A stretch of DNA of 38,444 nt from Belnapia rosea (GTDB lineage Bacteria > Pseudomonadota > Alphaproteobacteria > Acetobacterales > Acetobacteraceae), in the NCBI RefSeq assembly GCF_900101615.1, contig NZ_FMZX01000015.1:76217-114660 (forward strand). Reading direction: 5' to 3'. Both the position numbers and the translations under genes were made by a program. This document shows positions 1 to 7,742 of the stretch, piece after piece; the stretch's first letter is position 1, and each line of letters begins with the position of its first letter. The notes below the pieces were generated by a model that worked only from the letters and a program-made list of their open reading frames with translations, was not told the DNA's origin and did not search any database.

Positions 1-2
1 GC

Positions 3-1994
3 GCAAACGGCCGGGTGCAACTCAGCATCATTGCGGCGCTGCCCTGCGAGCTCACCCCCGCCGCTCGGCTGGCGGTTCTGCAGTCATTCGTCGCCGGCGA
101 GTTTGAGACGCGGGGCCTCCCCTATCACGGCGTCATTCACAGCCCTGGCCCAACGAACGACGCGAGGAACTTCCACGCACACGTTCTCTATTATGACCGG
201 CCTGGCACCCGTGACGCGCGAGGCGAGTGGTCATTCGGCACCCCTGGCACAGACGCCAATGGCTTCCCATGGGGAACCGAGAAACCCGCCGCCAGGCTAA
301 AGCGGCTGGAAGCTGCACTCGCCGCGGCACCCGAGACAGGCAAGCGCCGCGCGAAACTAGAACGCCAACTCGAGGAAGTCCGCGGGTTCAAGCCTGCCCC
401 GAAAGCGACCCGAACCTCGAAAGACCGCCCAACCTATCCTTGGGGACTGGAAGCGGCCCCAAGCCGCGCCAAAAGGCTTGCCAGGCGGATTGCCTCGGCT
501 GGCGATGGCAAAGCGGCCGAGGCGTATCGCCGCCAGCTGGCCGAGGTGAAAGCCTGGCAGGCCAACCCGCCGCCACCAGCAATGACCGTTGGCAGTATCC
601 AATGGGTGCGCCACCTGCGGCGAGCATGGAGCGACGCCGCTAATAGCCAGTTGGCCGCCGAGGGGATTAACCGGCGGTACTCGCCGGATTCCTACGCGGC
701 GCTAGGGATTGCCGCCACGCCAGCGAAACCCCTCGGCACTCGGGCTGCGGCACTGGAAAAAAAAGGCGTAGCCACCCCTGCTAGCGACGCCAACACGCAA
801 ATTGCCATCGCTCGCCGACTGGCGGCAGGCGAGCCATTGGCGGCCATCACGCAGGCTGCGGCACTCACAACGGCGGCCAATCGGAAACGCCACGCCTCCC
901 GCCAACTCGCCGCAGCCACGGGCCTCGGCCGTGTGGAGGATGCCACCGCTTGGCAATCCGAGTTACGGCAGGCACAAATGGCCGAATACCGCGCCAAACC
1001 GGCTCAGCGCCCGACACCAGCACCAGTCCTGCGCGGCCTCTCGATAGGTCGTCCAATCGTCGCCCCGGCTCCCGAGGTAGCAGAACAACCACCCGTGGCG
1101 CAACGGGCTCCCGAGGTGGTGGAACGGCCACCCGTGGTGGCCCCTACCCCTGCCCCTGTGGCAGATAAACCGGCCCCGGCTTCGGCACCTCGCCCCGAGT
1201 GGCAAATGCCCTGGCAGATGAAGGACGATGGCGTCATCACGGTCGCCAAGCCCGACGCCGCATCGCCGCTCACTCGGGCAACCGCTCGCGGTTGGTTGAC
1301 GCACGGCGAGGCCAGCGCAGCGGGTGGCCGTGGCATCCAGGCGAACGCCACACCAGGCGACACGGCCGCAGCCCGAAAGCGGGTGGCGGATCACTCGAAA
1401 GCGGTTCGAGCAAAGAGGGCCGCACAAAAGCCGGTCCTAGCGGGCCTCGCGAACCTGCGTACCGCAGCCGAGACGGCTGCCAAAACGGCGCAACAGCTGG
1501 CCGACGTTCTGCCCGATTTCCATAAAAACATCATGGCAAAATACTCGGAATATGAGCAATCCAACCCGCTGATATTGGCAGAACTCGCCAACAACCCGAG
1601 CAGCATCCAATATTTCGAAGCTCAGATAGAAAAACGTGGAGCGCAACCGCTTCTAAATACTCACCGCAGCCAACTTGAGACGCTTAAGACCGCAGGCGAT
1701 CCGCTGAAAAAGGCGATCGCCGATGGCGGCTCGCTCAAGCCTCGCCAAGTGACAGCCCTGGCCGGGATGCACTCTGCGCTCGCCTTGGCGATTGGCTGGA
1801 TAGCAAGCGCCCCAGCTGCACCAGGCGGCGTGGAAGTTGCCAAAAAAGCCCTTGCCCCCGCCGAATATCTGCCCCGCGTCAAAGCCAAAGCGAGGCCGAA
1901 AGCAAAAGGCGCGAGCCACGGTTTCAGCACGGCTCGGCCTCAGGCTTCCCCCGCCAAATCACCGGTTTTCGTACCACCTCAGCGTGGGCGGTAA
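3..1994 (+). CDS. MobA/MobL-family relaxase, 5' end cut by the window
   Basis: This is the C-terminal part of a plasmid relaxase that would nick oriT and carry the strand during mobilisation. The frame is open to the first base of the window (ANGRVQLSIIAALPCELT), so the GTG at 15 is not a real start. The residues match the conserved 'ALP.EL' segment of MobA/MobL proteins. The metal-binding HUH motif is visible as NFHAHVLYYDRP at about residues 51-62 of the visible part. After residue 100 the protein becomes alanine-, proline- and lysine-rich, with a proline/valine linker near residues 340-400 and a helical tail, common in MobQ-type relaxases. The N-terminal catalytic tyrosine lies outside the window. 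I am sure of the family and cannot judge whether the gene is intact. Confidence 0.85.
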   Translation, partial: ANGRVQLSIIAALPCELTPAARLAVLQSFVAGEFETRGLPYHGVIHSPGPTNDARNFHAHVLYYDRPGTRDARGEWSFGTPGTDANGFPWGTEKPAARLKRLEAALAAAPETGKRRAKLERQLEEVRGFKPAPKATRTSKDRPTYPWGLEAAPSRAKRLARRIASAGDGKAAEAYRRQLAEVKAWQANPPPPAMTVGSIQWVRHLRRAWSDAANSQLAAEGINRRYSPDSYAALGIAATPAKPLGTRAAALEKKGVATPASDANTQIAIARRLAAGEPLAAITQAAALTTAANRKRHASRQLAAATGLGRVEDATAWQSELRQAQMAEYRAKPAQRPTPAPVLRGLSIGRPIVAPAPEVAEQPPVAQRAPEVVERPPVVAPTPAPVADKPAPASAPRPEWQMPWQMKDDGVITVAKPDAASPLTRATARGWLTHGEASAAGGRGIQANATPGDTAAARKRVADHSKAVRAKRAAQKPVLAGLANLRTAAETAAKTAQQLADVLPDFHKNIMAKYSEYEQSNPLILAELANNPSSIQYFEAQIEKRGAQPLLNTHRSQLETLKTAGDPLKKAIADGGSLKPRQVTALAGMHSALALAIGWIASAPAAPGGVEVAKKALAPAEYLPRVKAKARPKAKGASHGFSTARPQASPAKSPVFVPPQRGR

Positions 1995-2111
1995 TCCCGC
2001 CCACCGTTCCGGCTCTGTGGTGGCCGCTGATTCGCACCCTGGCTGTCCCCGCGACGTTCGCGATTTAGTCCGGGTGGCCCCCTGGCGGGTTACAGGGTAG
2101 CGGCGAATGAT

Positions 2112-3255
2112 GAGAGCTGTGCGCGGATGCGCCAGAAAGGGCGCATAGCTCGGTGCTGCGAGCTTTGGGCACCCTGAGCGCCAGATGCGCACGGAACTCG
2201 CCTCGACCGGAACCCTGGGCGTGATGCGGGCAGACTCGTCCTCCATCATGGCGCCGCGGCGTGTAGCAGGGTGACGGTGCGCCGCAGGTTGTAGGCCATG
2301 GCGGCGAGGCGGACCTGCAGCCCCGCCATGGCTAAGCCGAGCCAGCGCATCCGGCGCAGGCCGTAGCTGCGCTTCCAGGTCCCGAACACCTTCTCGATCC
2401 TGCATCGGACACGCTGGACCTTGGCATTGTGGGCCTCCAGCTGCCGCAATGCTTCTGCTCCGCCCCAGGTACCGGTTCCGACCACGGCAGGCTGTCCACC
2501 CTTTGCGCGGATCGCCTCGGCAGAACGTGAGCCGCCGAAAGCACTGTCGCCGTAAACCCTCCCCGGCTCGCTCGGCAGCACCGCCGCAAGCTCGGCCGCG
2601 TCGTGAATGTTCGCCGTGGTAACCTCCACGCCGCGTACCAAGCCAGCGCCCTCGTCGGTTGCCACATGCGCCTTATAGCCATGCACGGGCTTACGGCGCC
2701 GATGCCCGGCCCAACGTGCTTCGCCATCACTGCGGATACTGGCCGACGGAATCAGCGTAGCGTCCACCAGGGTGCCGGTGCGCACCATGACGCCCTTGGC
2801 CTCGAGCTGGCGGGTAACGGCCTCAAACAGCACGCGGTCCAGGCCACGGCGGACCAGCTCCCGGCGGAACCGAACAAAGGCCGTCCGCTCAGGCGTTGGC
2901 TCATGGGCAGCGAAACCGCAGAACCAACGGAAGCTGGCGCGATCGTCCAGCGCCTCGGCCAGCCGTACATCGGAGAGGTCGTGCCAAGTCGCCAGCAACA
3001 TGGCGCGGAACAGAGCCAGCGGCGGCCAGCCAAGCTCGCCCTTCATCGCGGCCGAGATGCCAATCAGATGGCGGTCAATCTCAGCCCAGTCTACCAGCGC
3101 GGCCAGTTCCGCCAACGACGATGACGCCCGCGGTTCCGGACGCGTGATCAGATCTTCCTGGCCGATCCGCCGACGCGCCATCGTCACCCCCCGTCGATGA
3201 CGCCATGGAATCAGACTACGCCGCGTCGCCGCAAGCACGTCCGCGCACAGCTCTC
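2112..3255 (-). mobile_element. IS5-family insertion sequence inserted in a Uma2-like gene
   Basis: The ends are perfect inverted repeats: GAGAGCTGTGCGCGGA at 2112-2127 and its complement at 3240-3255. The pentamer ATGAT flanks both sides (2107-2111 and 3256-3260), consistent with a target duplication, although the exact end is ambiguous because the repeat extends 2 bp into it. One transposase gene lies on the minus strand. Removing the element plus one ATGAT copy restores an open frame in the neighbouring Uma2-like gene. Confidence 0.85.
2246..3181 (-). CDS. IS5-family transposase (DDE)
   Basis: This DDE transposase of 311 residues belongs to the IS at 2112-3255. It starts MARRRIGQ; an upstream in-frame start at 3238 would add 19 residues that overlap the terminal repeat, so the ATG at 3181 is preferred. 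The N-terminal IS5-type domain has the LGWPPLALFRAMLL and LSDVRLAEALDDRASFRWF stretches. Catalytic acidic residues are visible in LVDATLI and VYGDSAFGG, and the RCRIEKVFGTWKRSYGLRRMR segment supplies the third (Y-R-E-K-like signature). The length is normal and no lesion is visible, so the element may be active. Confidence 0.92.
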   Translation of the reverse strand: MARRRIGQEDLITRPEPRASSSLAELAALVDWAEIDRHLIGISAAMKGELGWPPLALFRAMLLATWHDLSDVRLAEALDDRASFRWFCGFAAHEPTPERTAFVRFRRELVRRGLDRVLFEAVTRQLEAKGVMVRTGTLVDATLIPSASIRSDGEARWAGHRRRKPVHGYKAHVATDEGAGLVRGVEVTTANIHDAAELAAVLPSEPGRVYGDSAFGGSRSAEAIRAKGGQPAVVGTGTWGGAEALRQLEAHNAKVQRVRCRIEKVFGTWKRSYGLRRMRWLGLAMAGLQVRLAAMAYNLRRTVTLLHAAAP

Positions 3256-3706
3256 ATGATTCGGACAGGTTTAGGCCGACGTATAAATCCGACAGAGGAA
3301 AAGCCAGGGATATTTCCGGCAGAGAAAGCGTGTCGTTATCTGCGATAACCTGCCCGCGCCACTCTCCGCCGTTTCGAGCAAACATAACCGCTCCAATCAC
3401 TTCCTGGTCTATTAGGACAAACCGCCGAATGGATGGGATGGCCGCATATTCCAGGCTCTTAGTTATGCGGTCCTCGCTGCCTGTGATGCGGCTCGTTATT
3501 TCAAAAACAATCACGGGATTAGCGGCGGTGGTATCTAGGTTGATAATCTGCCCGCACGTTATGACGCCATCGGGGTAACGGCGACCGCACCCCGTTTCAA
3601 TTCGAACATTACTGAAAGAACGGCATTGCGTGCCCCGCAGGCGTTCACCGACTGCGGTAGCGAGATTGGTTAGGATCGTCGCATGGGCCAACGTGTCGCT
3701 AATCAA
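3254..3706 (-). CDS. Uma2-family (PD-(D/E)XK-like) endonuclease, short and cut by IS at its end
   Basis: The translation matches the C-terminal three quarters of Uma2/DUF820 proteins: YPDGVITC, NPVIVFEITS, a DR..K..EYAAIPSIRRFVLID segment and a LPLSDLYVGLNL-like end. The usual first 40 or so residues are missing. The only plausible start is TTG at 3706, which overlaps the TGA of the upstream gene as TTGA, so translation may be coupled. The stop codon (3254-3256) straddles the edge of the IS5 element. Without that insertion the frame would continue FAATL and stop at a TAA near 2092-2094. It could be a small functional domain or a decaying fragment fused behind the TraK-like gene. Confidence 0.6.
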   Translation of the reverse strand: MISDTLAHATILTNLATAVGERLRGTQCRSFSNVRIETGCGRRYPDGVITCGQIINLDTTAANPVIVFEITSRITGSEDRITKSLEYAAIPSIRRFVLIDQEVIGAVMFARNGGEWRGQVIADNDTLSLPEISLAFPLSDLYVGLNLSES

Positions 3707-4269
3707 AACAGTCTCGACGGATCGGGAAATACAGTGGGCACAAACCGGCTCGGCCGATCCGATTGAGTTGTCGGACGGTTTGGATTTTGCGCCGCTGGCG
3801 GCTGTGCAGCCGGCTGTGCAACCCTTTCCAGTGGTGGAGCCGAAGCGGCGGGTTTTGCAACTTCCTCGCGCGCCTCGGGTGCAAGCCTTTCTGCCCGCCA
3901 TTTGTCCATTAACAAAGGCTTTTCTACCCGCTCCGCTTCCGCGTTTACCGGCTCGGCCTGGCGGATTTCGGGTGTTGGCTCGGGTGGTTGTGCAGCTGGC
4001 ACAGGCGGCGGATTTGGCCTGGTGGCGGCTCTGGCAGCCTTTACCGCTTCCACCAGATCGAGCACGGCGGGGCCAACCAGTTTCACCATCATGCGGCAAA
4101 ACTGCGAATAGGAAACGCCGAGGTCGGCGACATACCGGCGCCAAACTTCCCGCCGGGGCCATAGCGCAGCCAGGTCGGCGAGGATTTGGTCTAACCGAGG
4201 CAGGATCAAAGCTGGCCCCGTTCCGCGTGGGGTGCGGGCTGGAATCGCTGCGGCGGTCGCATGAGCCAT
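3703..4269 (-). CDS. TraK-like mobilisation accessory protein
   Basis: This basic protein of about 188 residues is transcribed away from the mobC-relaxase operon. Its N-terminal half has a helical segment, RLDQILADLAALWPRREVWRRYVADLG, followed by VSYSQFCRMMVKL. This is the pattern of the DNA-binding N-terminal domain of TraK-like oriT proteins and related conjugal-transfer accessory proteins. The C-terminal half is proline- and alanine-rich and probably disordered. I chose the ATG at 4269, with GGAGAG about 10 nt upstream; a GTG at 4293 is possible. The gene faces mobC across about 340 bp that probably contain the origin of transfer. The family call rests on the short N-terminal motif only. 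Confidence 0.6.
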   Translation of the reverse strand: MAHATAAAIPARTPRGTGPALILPRLDQILADLAALWPRREVWRRYVADLGVSYSQFCRMMVKLVGPAVLDLVEAVKAARAATRPNPPPVPAAQPPEPTPEIRQAEPVNAEAERVEKPLLMDKWRAERLAPEAREEVAKPAASAPPLERVAQPAAQPPAAQNPNRPTTQSDRPSRFVPTVFPDPSRLF

Positions 4270-4293
4270 GGGTGCGGCACTCTCCGCAATCAC

Positions 4294-4613
4294 CAGCTGA
4301 CGCGGGGGCGCATCGTAAGAAGCCGGGGATCACAGTCGCCACATGGGAAGTACCTGCGGCGACTTCTACTCACTTTTCAGCGAATCTTAGCAGCATCACG
4401 TCGGCTGTTCCCCGACATTCGGTAGCAAGTAATGCCGTCGCATAGCGTTCCTTGGTCGTGTTTATTTAGGGACGAATAGGGAAAAGCTAAGACTAGGCAA
4501 GATGTGATTTGAGCGGGGGCACAAATCGGGCCTAATTTCGCCTTTGGCTCAACGGTAGCGACAGCGCGGACATTACCGGCGCTGAAAATCAACCATTTAG
4601 TTAGGCATTCAAT
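4294..4613. other. Divergent intergenic region, probable oriT and promoters of the mob genes
   Basis: About 320-340 bp lie between the divergently transcribed TraK-like and mobC genes, the usual position of oriT in such cassettes. The minus strand contains CATCTTGCC near 4495-4503, which resembles the nic core of IncP-type origins (TATCCTGCC). The placement is an inference; I saw no long inverted repeat to confirm it. Confidence 0.35.
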
Positions 4614-4976
4614 ATGCGGGATCGCAAAGTCGATAAGCCAACAAAGCGGCGGGGGCGGAACCCGTTACCCGCCTCCCAGGTTCGGGACCGCAACTCGCCG
4701 ATTGAGGTTTACGTGTCCGAGGCCGAGCGCGAATTGATAATCGAGAACGCCAGGGTGTGCGGCCTATCGGTTTCGGGCTTCCTGCGGACAGCCGGGCAGT
4801 TTCGCCAGCCAAAAATCCTTGCCGATCAACAAACCCTCGCGGCCCTTATCCATCTGGAAAGCCGCATCGAGCTTTTGTCGCGCCAGCTGGAAAACCTAAA
4901 CATTCCGCCGTCTGATAACACATTGCACCAGTTGCGCCAGCTTTGCGCCAAAGTTTCCGAAAGGCTGGACCAATGA
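4614..4976 (+). CDS. mobC: MobC-like relaxosome protein
   Basis: This basic protein of 120 residues has the ribbon-helix-helix-like segment PIEVYVSEAERELIIENARV followed by GLSVSGFLRTAG (residues about 30-65), typical of MobC/TraJ-like relaxosome proteins that open oriT for the relaxase. The C-terminal half (ALIHLESRIELLSRQLENL) is a predicted coiled helix. Its TGA overlaps the ATG of the downstream relaxase (ATGA at 4973-4976), so the two are translationally coupled. A close relative lies 2.7 kb downstream (7368-7742). Confidence 0.85.
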   Translation: MRDRKVDKPTKRRGRNPLPASQVRDRNSPIEVYVSEAERELIIENARVCGLSVSGFLRTAGQFRQPKILADQQTLAALIHLESRIELLSRQLENLNIPPSDNTLHQLRQLCAKVSERLDQ

Positions 4977-6691
4977 TCGCAAAGCGCATTGATAAAAAAG
5001 GCGGCAGGGGCCTTACGGCGCTAGGTCGCTACATTCTGCGCGAGACAGGATCGCCGGCCAGTTGGCAGCGGCAGGCGGAATACGCAACTGATTTGGCGCG
5101 CGGTGGCGAGGGCGGCCCGAAAGTCGAATGGGTTTCCATATCGAACTGCGGGGCGGTTTGCGATCCTGGCCGTGCTATCCAGCTAATGCACGCAACCCGC
5201 CAACAGAATGCGCGGATTAGAAGCGGCGCCACAATAGAAACCGGCTATCACTTGGTTATTAGTTTCGAGCCGAACGAAAAGCCGGAACGCGAATTCCTGA
5301 AAAAGATAGAGGCCGACTTAATTGAAACTATCGGCCTTGGCGAACATCAACGCATTTCAGCGGCTCACCGGGACACCGAACATTTGCACGTGCATGTTGT
5401 GGTGCACCTTATTCATCCAACCACCTTTCTAAAAGCAGAACCTTTTTACGATAAAACACGGCTAATGGAAAAATGCGCGGAACTCGAAGTCGAGTATGGG
5501 TTAAGCCGGACTAACCACGGCGATTTTCAGGCTGTTTTTGAGGTGGAAGTGAAAGACCGAGCCGGGGCGGATTTGGTCCGCTCGGTCATGGCCGGTTTAG
5601 GTTGGCAGGATTTCCACCAGGCGGCGGCGGCCCATGGGTTGCGGGTGAAAAAGCTAGGTGGCGGGATCACCATAGCGAGGGCAGATCAATCGCAACGGCG
5701 ATTGAAAGTCAGCGCGATTGATCGCGGGTTATCGCTGGCGAAACTCTCGGACCGTTTCGGGCCATGGGAAGATGCGTCGCCCGAGGTACTGGCGGGACTG
5801 CGCGAATGGGACCGCTCGGCCTCGCGTCCTGCCAAGCCGCCGCCGGCTCGCCACACCCGGTCGGGTGTTGGCAGCGAGGGCGGGCTTTACGGGCGGTTTA
5901 CTGCGGACCTAGCCAAAGCGCGGGCGGCGCGGGTTGCGGCCTTGCAGCTGGCGAAATTCGAACATCGCCGCTGGCGGTCGGAATCGATCGCGTTTCACCG
6001 GGACCGGGTTGGCCGAGCGTGGGAAGGGCAAGGCTCGCCCGAGGTTCGCCGCGCCGAGGCCAACCGGCGGAAAGCGGAGCGGGACAAGGACCGGAAAGAC
6101 AGGGCCGAACGGGTATTGCAGGACACGGCGGCAATCAACAAAGCGCACCCGGTTCCTAGCTGGTTGGAATGGCTGGAAGCGAAGGCGGCCAGTGGCGAGG
6201 CCGAGGCGGTTGCCGCACTATCTCGGCGCAAACGGTTGCCGGGGCTGGCCGCGCCAGATCAGGACGAACCAGCGAAACGCATAGACGGTCAGACGGCGTG
6301 GCGGCGACGGGATGGCGCATTGTCCTACGAATTGTCCGATGGTGGCCGCTTGGCGGATCATGGGGCCAACGTAGATTTCGAGAGGGTCAGCGATGGCGCC
6401 TCGGCTCTGGCTCTGCGCATCATGGCCGAACGATATGGGCTTGGAACCGCATTGGCTGTGACGGGCTCGGACCAGTTTCGCCGCAGCCTCGCCGTTCTGG
6501 CGGGGCGGTCGGGCGCGGAGGTCCATTTCGAGGAACCTGAACTCGACGCTCAACGGATGGCAGCGGGTGGTTTGGAGGTGGCCGCCATGGTCCGTCTGGC
6601 CGCAGGTAGAGAGGCCAGGCAGGCGTTTATGAAAGTTCGGGTGCAGCCGACGCTAGATCGAGGGCAGGCGCGCGACCGGGGGCGGGCTTAG
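4973..6691 (+). CDS. MOBP-type relaxase (TraI/VirD2-like)
   Basis: This relaxase of 572 residues would nick oriT in concert with the MobC protein encoded just upstream. I chose the ATG at 4973, which overlaps the mobC stop and gives the MIAKRI start conserved in IncP TraI-like proteins. The likely catalytic tyrosine is in LGRYILRE (about residue 24). The HLVISF.PNEKP strand and the metal-binding triad AAHRDTEHLHVHVVVHLIHP (about residues 130-150) follow. The remaining 400 residues are rich in Arg, Ala and Lys with long helices, and contain RHTRSGVGSEGGLYGRF and DGQTAWRRRDGALSYELSDGG, as in LPD7-like C-terminal domains of mobilisation relaxases. No lesion is visible. Confidence 0.9.
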   Translation: MIAKRIDKKGGRGLTALGRYILRETGSPASWQRQAEYATDLARGGEGGPKVEWVSISNCGAVCDPGRAIQLMHATRQQNARIRSGATIETGYHLVISFEPNEKPEREFLKKIEADLIETIGLGEHQRISAAHRDTEHLHVHVVVHLIHPTTFLKAEPFYDKTRLMEKCAELEVEYGLSRTNHGDFQAVFEVEVKDRAGADLVRSVMAGLGWQDFHQAAAAHGLRVKKLGGGITIARADQSQRRLKVSAIDRGLSLAKLSDRFGPWEDASPEVLAGLREWDRSASRPAKPPPARHTRSGVGSEGGLYGRFTADLAKARAARVAALQLAKFEHRRWRSESIAFHRDRVGRAWEGQGSPEVRRAEANRRKAERDKDRKDRAERVLQDTAAINKAHPVPSWLEWLEAKAASGEAEAVAALSRRKRLPGLAAPDQDEPAKRIDGQTAWRRRDGALSYELSDGGRLADHGANVDFERVSDGASALALRIMAERYGLGTALAVTGSDQFRRSLAVLAGRSGAEVHFEEPELDAQRMAAGGLEVAAMVRLAAGREARQAFMKVRVQPTLDRGQARDRGRA

Positions 6692-6757
6692 ACCATTACA
6701 GGAAAGCGGGTGCTGTTATGGACACAGCCTCGGTCTCCCAGGTTCCCGAGCCTGTTT

Positions 6758-6785
6758 TTATCATCCTGATAATTCTGTATCCTGT
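6758..6785 (+). other. Hairpin plus ATCCTG motif, candidate nic site or terminator
   Basis: The inverted repeat TTATCA-TCC-TGATAA (6758-6772) is followed 5 nt later by TATCCTGT (6778-6785), then a T run. TATCCTG-type cores are the nick sites of IncP-like relaxases, and a hairpin next to the nick is usual. The T run would equally suit a terminator for the upstream relaxase gene. Position and motif are seen; function is inferred. Confidence 0.35.
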
Positions 6786-6801
6786 TTTTTCAACCCGGAG
6801 C

Positions 6802-7239
6802 TTACGTTTTTCGGTTCGGTTCAGATTTGGACGACTTTTGAGATAGTTGCGTTTTATTCTGGGGTTTGGATTCGGGTACCGGTAGAAATTTATATGTCAT
6901 CGTCGCCCATGTCTCGATCGCCGTAAAAACGGGCTGCAGTGCCAGCCCCGCCGAGCTGAGGCGGTAAAGTGAGCGCGGAGGCATCTGCGAAGTAACCTGT
7001 TTGATGACTATGCCGTGTCGCTCAAGGAGTTCGAGTCGACTAGCCAAAATTGGTGGATGAGCCCCTATCTGCCGTCCAAGCTCGTTAAAGCCCATTGCGC
7101 CGTCGGATGCATTTAGCAGAGCCCTAATAAGCAGTAGCACCCACCGCTCCTGCAACAAATTCAATGCTCCTGCAACAGGATCTGGCGCGGACTTTTCAGG
7201 TTCCGCTTTGGAGCTCGACGATTCAGCGTTGCGTGGCAC
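6802..7239 (-). CDS. HxlR-family winged-helix regulator
   Basis: This protein of 145 residues has the HxlR winged-helix fold: ALNLLQERWVLLLIRALL, then FNELGRQIGAHPPILASRLELLERHGIV, then a wing at PRSLYRLSSAGLALQPVFTAIETWA. HxlR proteins bind short inverted repeats as dimers. The usual N-terminal cysteine of redox-sensing members is absent, so a ligand or constitutive role is more likely. The gene is divergent from the second mobC-relaxase pair, and a perfect 7-bp inverted repeat lies between them at 7331-7351. I infer that it controls that module and perhaps itself. The C-terminal tail is lysine- and serine-rich. Confidence 0.88.
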   Translation of the reverse strand: MPRNAESSSSKAEPEKSAPDPVAGALNLLQERWVLLLIRALLNASDGAMGFNELGRQIGAHPPILASRLELLERHGIVIKQVTSQMPPRSLYRLSSAGLALQPVFTAIETWATMTYKFLPVPESKPQNKTQLSQKSSKSEPNRKT

Positions 7240-7330
7240 CTAACCCACTTAGCCGATTCGGTACGAGCCTCCAAGACATCTAGAATCAGCCGAAAAATAC
7301 TAGCAGCACCTCTGGACTTCTGAAAAAGAA

Positions 7331-7351
7331 GCGCTACTATTTATGTAGCGC
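7331..7351. promoter_or_regulatory. Perfect inverted repeat, candidate HxlR operator
   Basis: GCGCTAC, 7 nt spacer TATTTAT, GTAGCGC. It lies 17 bp before the GTG start of the second mobC gene and about 90 bp before the divergent regulator gene. The AT-rich spacer between GC arms fits a winged-helix dimer site. A short RNA hairpin over the ribosome-binding region is the alternative. Confidence 0.5.
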
Positions 7352-7367
7352 AGCAGGGAAGTTCATC

Positions 7368-7742
7368 GTGAGAAAGCCTACCTCCTACAACAAGGGTACC
7401 CCGACCCACGGCTCTGATCGTCGGGATCGACATCGGCCAATGGCTGTCTATGTTTCAGACACCGAACGTGCAGAGATCGAGCGCCGGGCAGAACTCGCAA
7501 ACCGTTCGTGTTCCGACTATCTCCGATCCACTGCGCTCGAATGCGCACCGCAAAGACAATTCGACCGACGCGCGCTCCTTTCCATTATCCATTTGCATGA
7601 ACTCCTTTGTCGGGTGGAACTGACTCTAAAGCAGATGCTTGCGGAGCACCCCGAGACTACAGCAGACGGATTGTATGGGCTCCTTGCCCGAATTCCTGAA
7701 GCGCAGCAACGACTTGCTGAAATTGTGGGAGACGCTCGGTGA
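7368..7742 (+). CDS. Second MobC-like relaxosome protein
   Basis: This protein of 124 residues starts at GTG with a GGGAAG-like ribosome site. It shows the same layout as the MobC at 4614-4976: a basic leader, MAVYVSDTERAEIERRAELANRSCSDYLRSTA as the ribbon-helix-helix segment (residues about 25-56), and a helical C-terminus (LLSIIHLHELLCRVELTLKQML). Its end overlaps the next gene by 4 bp (GTGA at 7739-7742). The similarity to the first MobC is clear in layout but distant in sequence, so the pair is either an old duplication or a separately acquired module. Confidence 0.75.
   Translation: MRKPTSYNKGTPTHGSDRRDRHRPMAVYVSDTERAEIERRAELANRSCSDYLRSTALECAPQRQFDRRALLSIIHLHELLCRVELTLKQMLAEHPETTADGLYGLLARIPEAQQRLAEIVGDAR

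Noticed and set aside
3707-4342. N-terminal extension of the Uma2-like frame to 4342
   Set aside because: This part is antisense-like shadow of the TraK-like gene, with Cys/Gly/Arg-rich composition and no family similarity.
4377-4592. 71-residue minus-strand frame in the putative oriT region
   Set aside because: It has no ribosome site or protein-like pattern and lies in the divergent promoter region.
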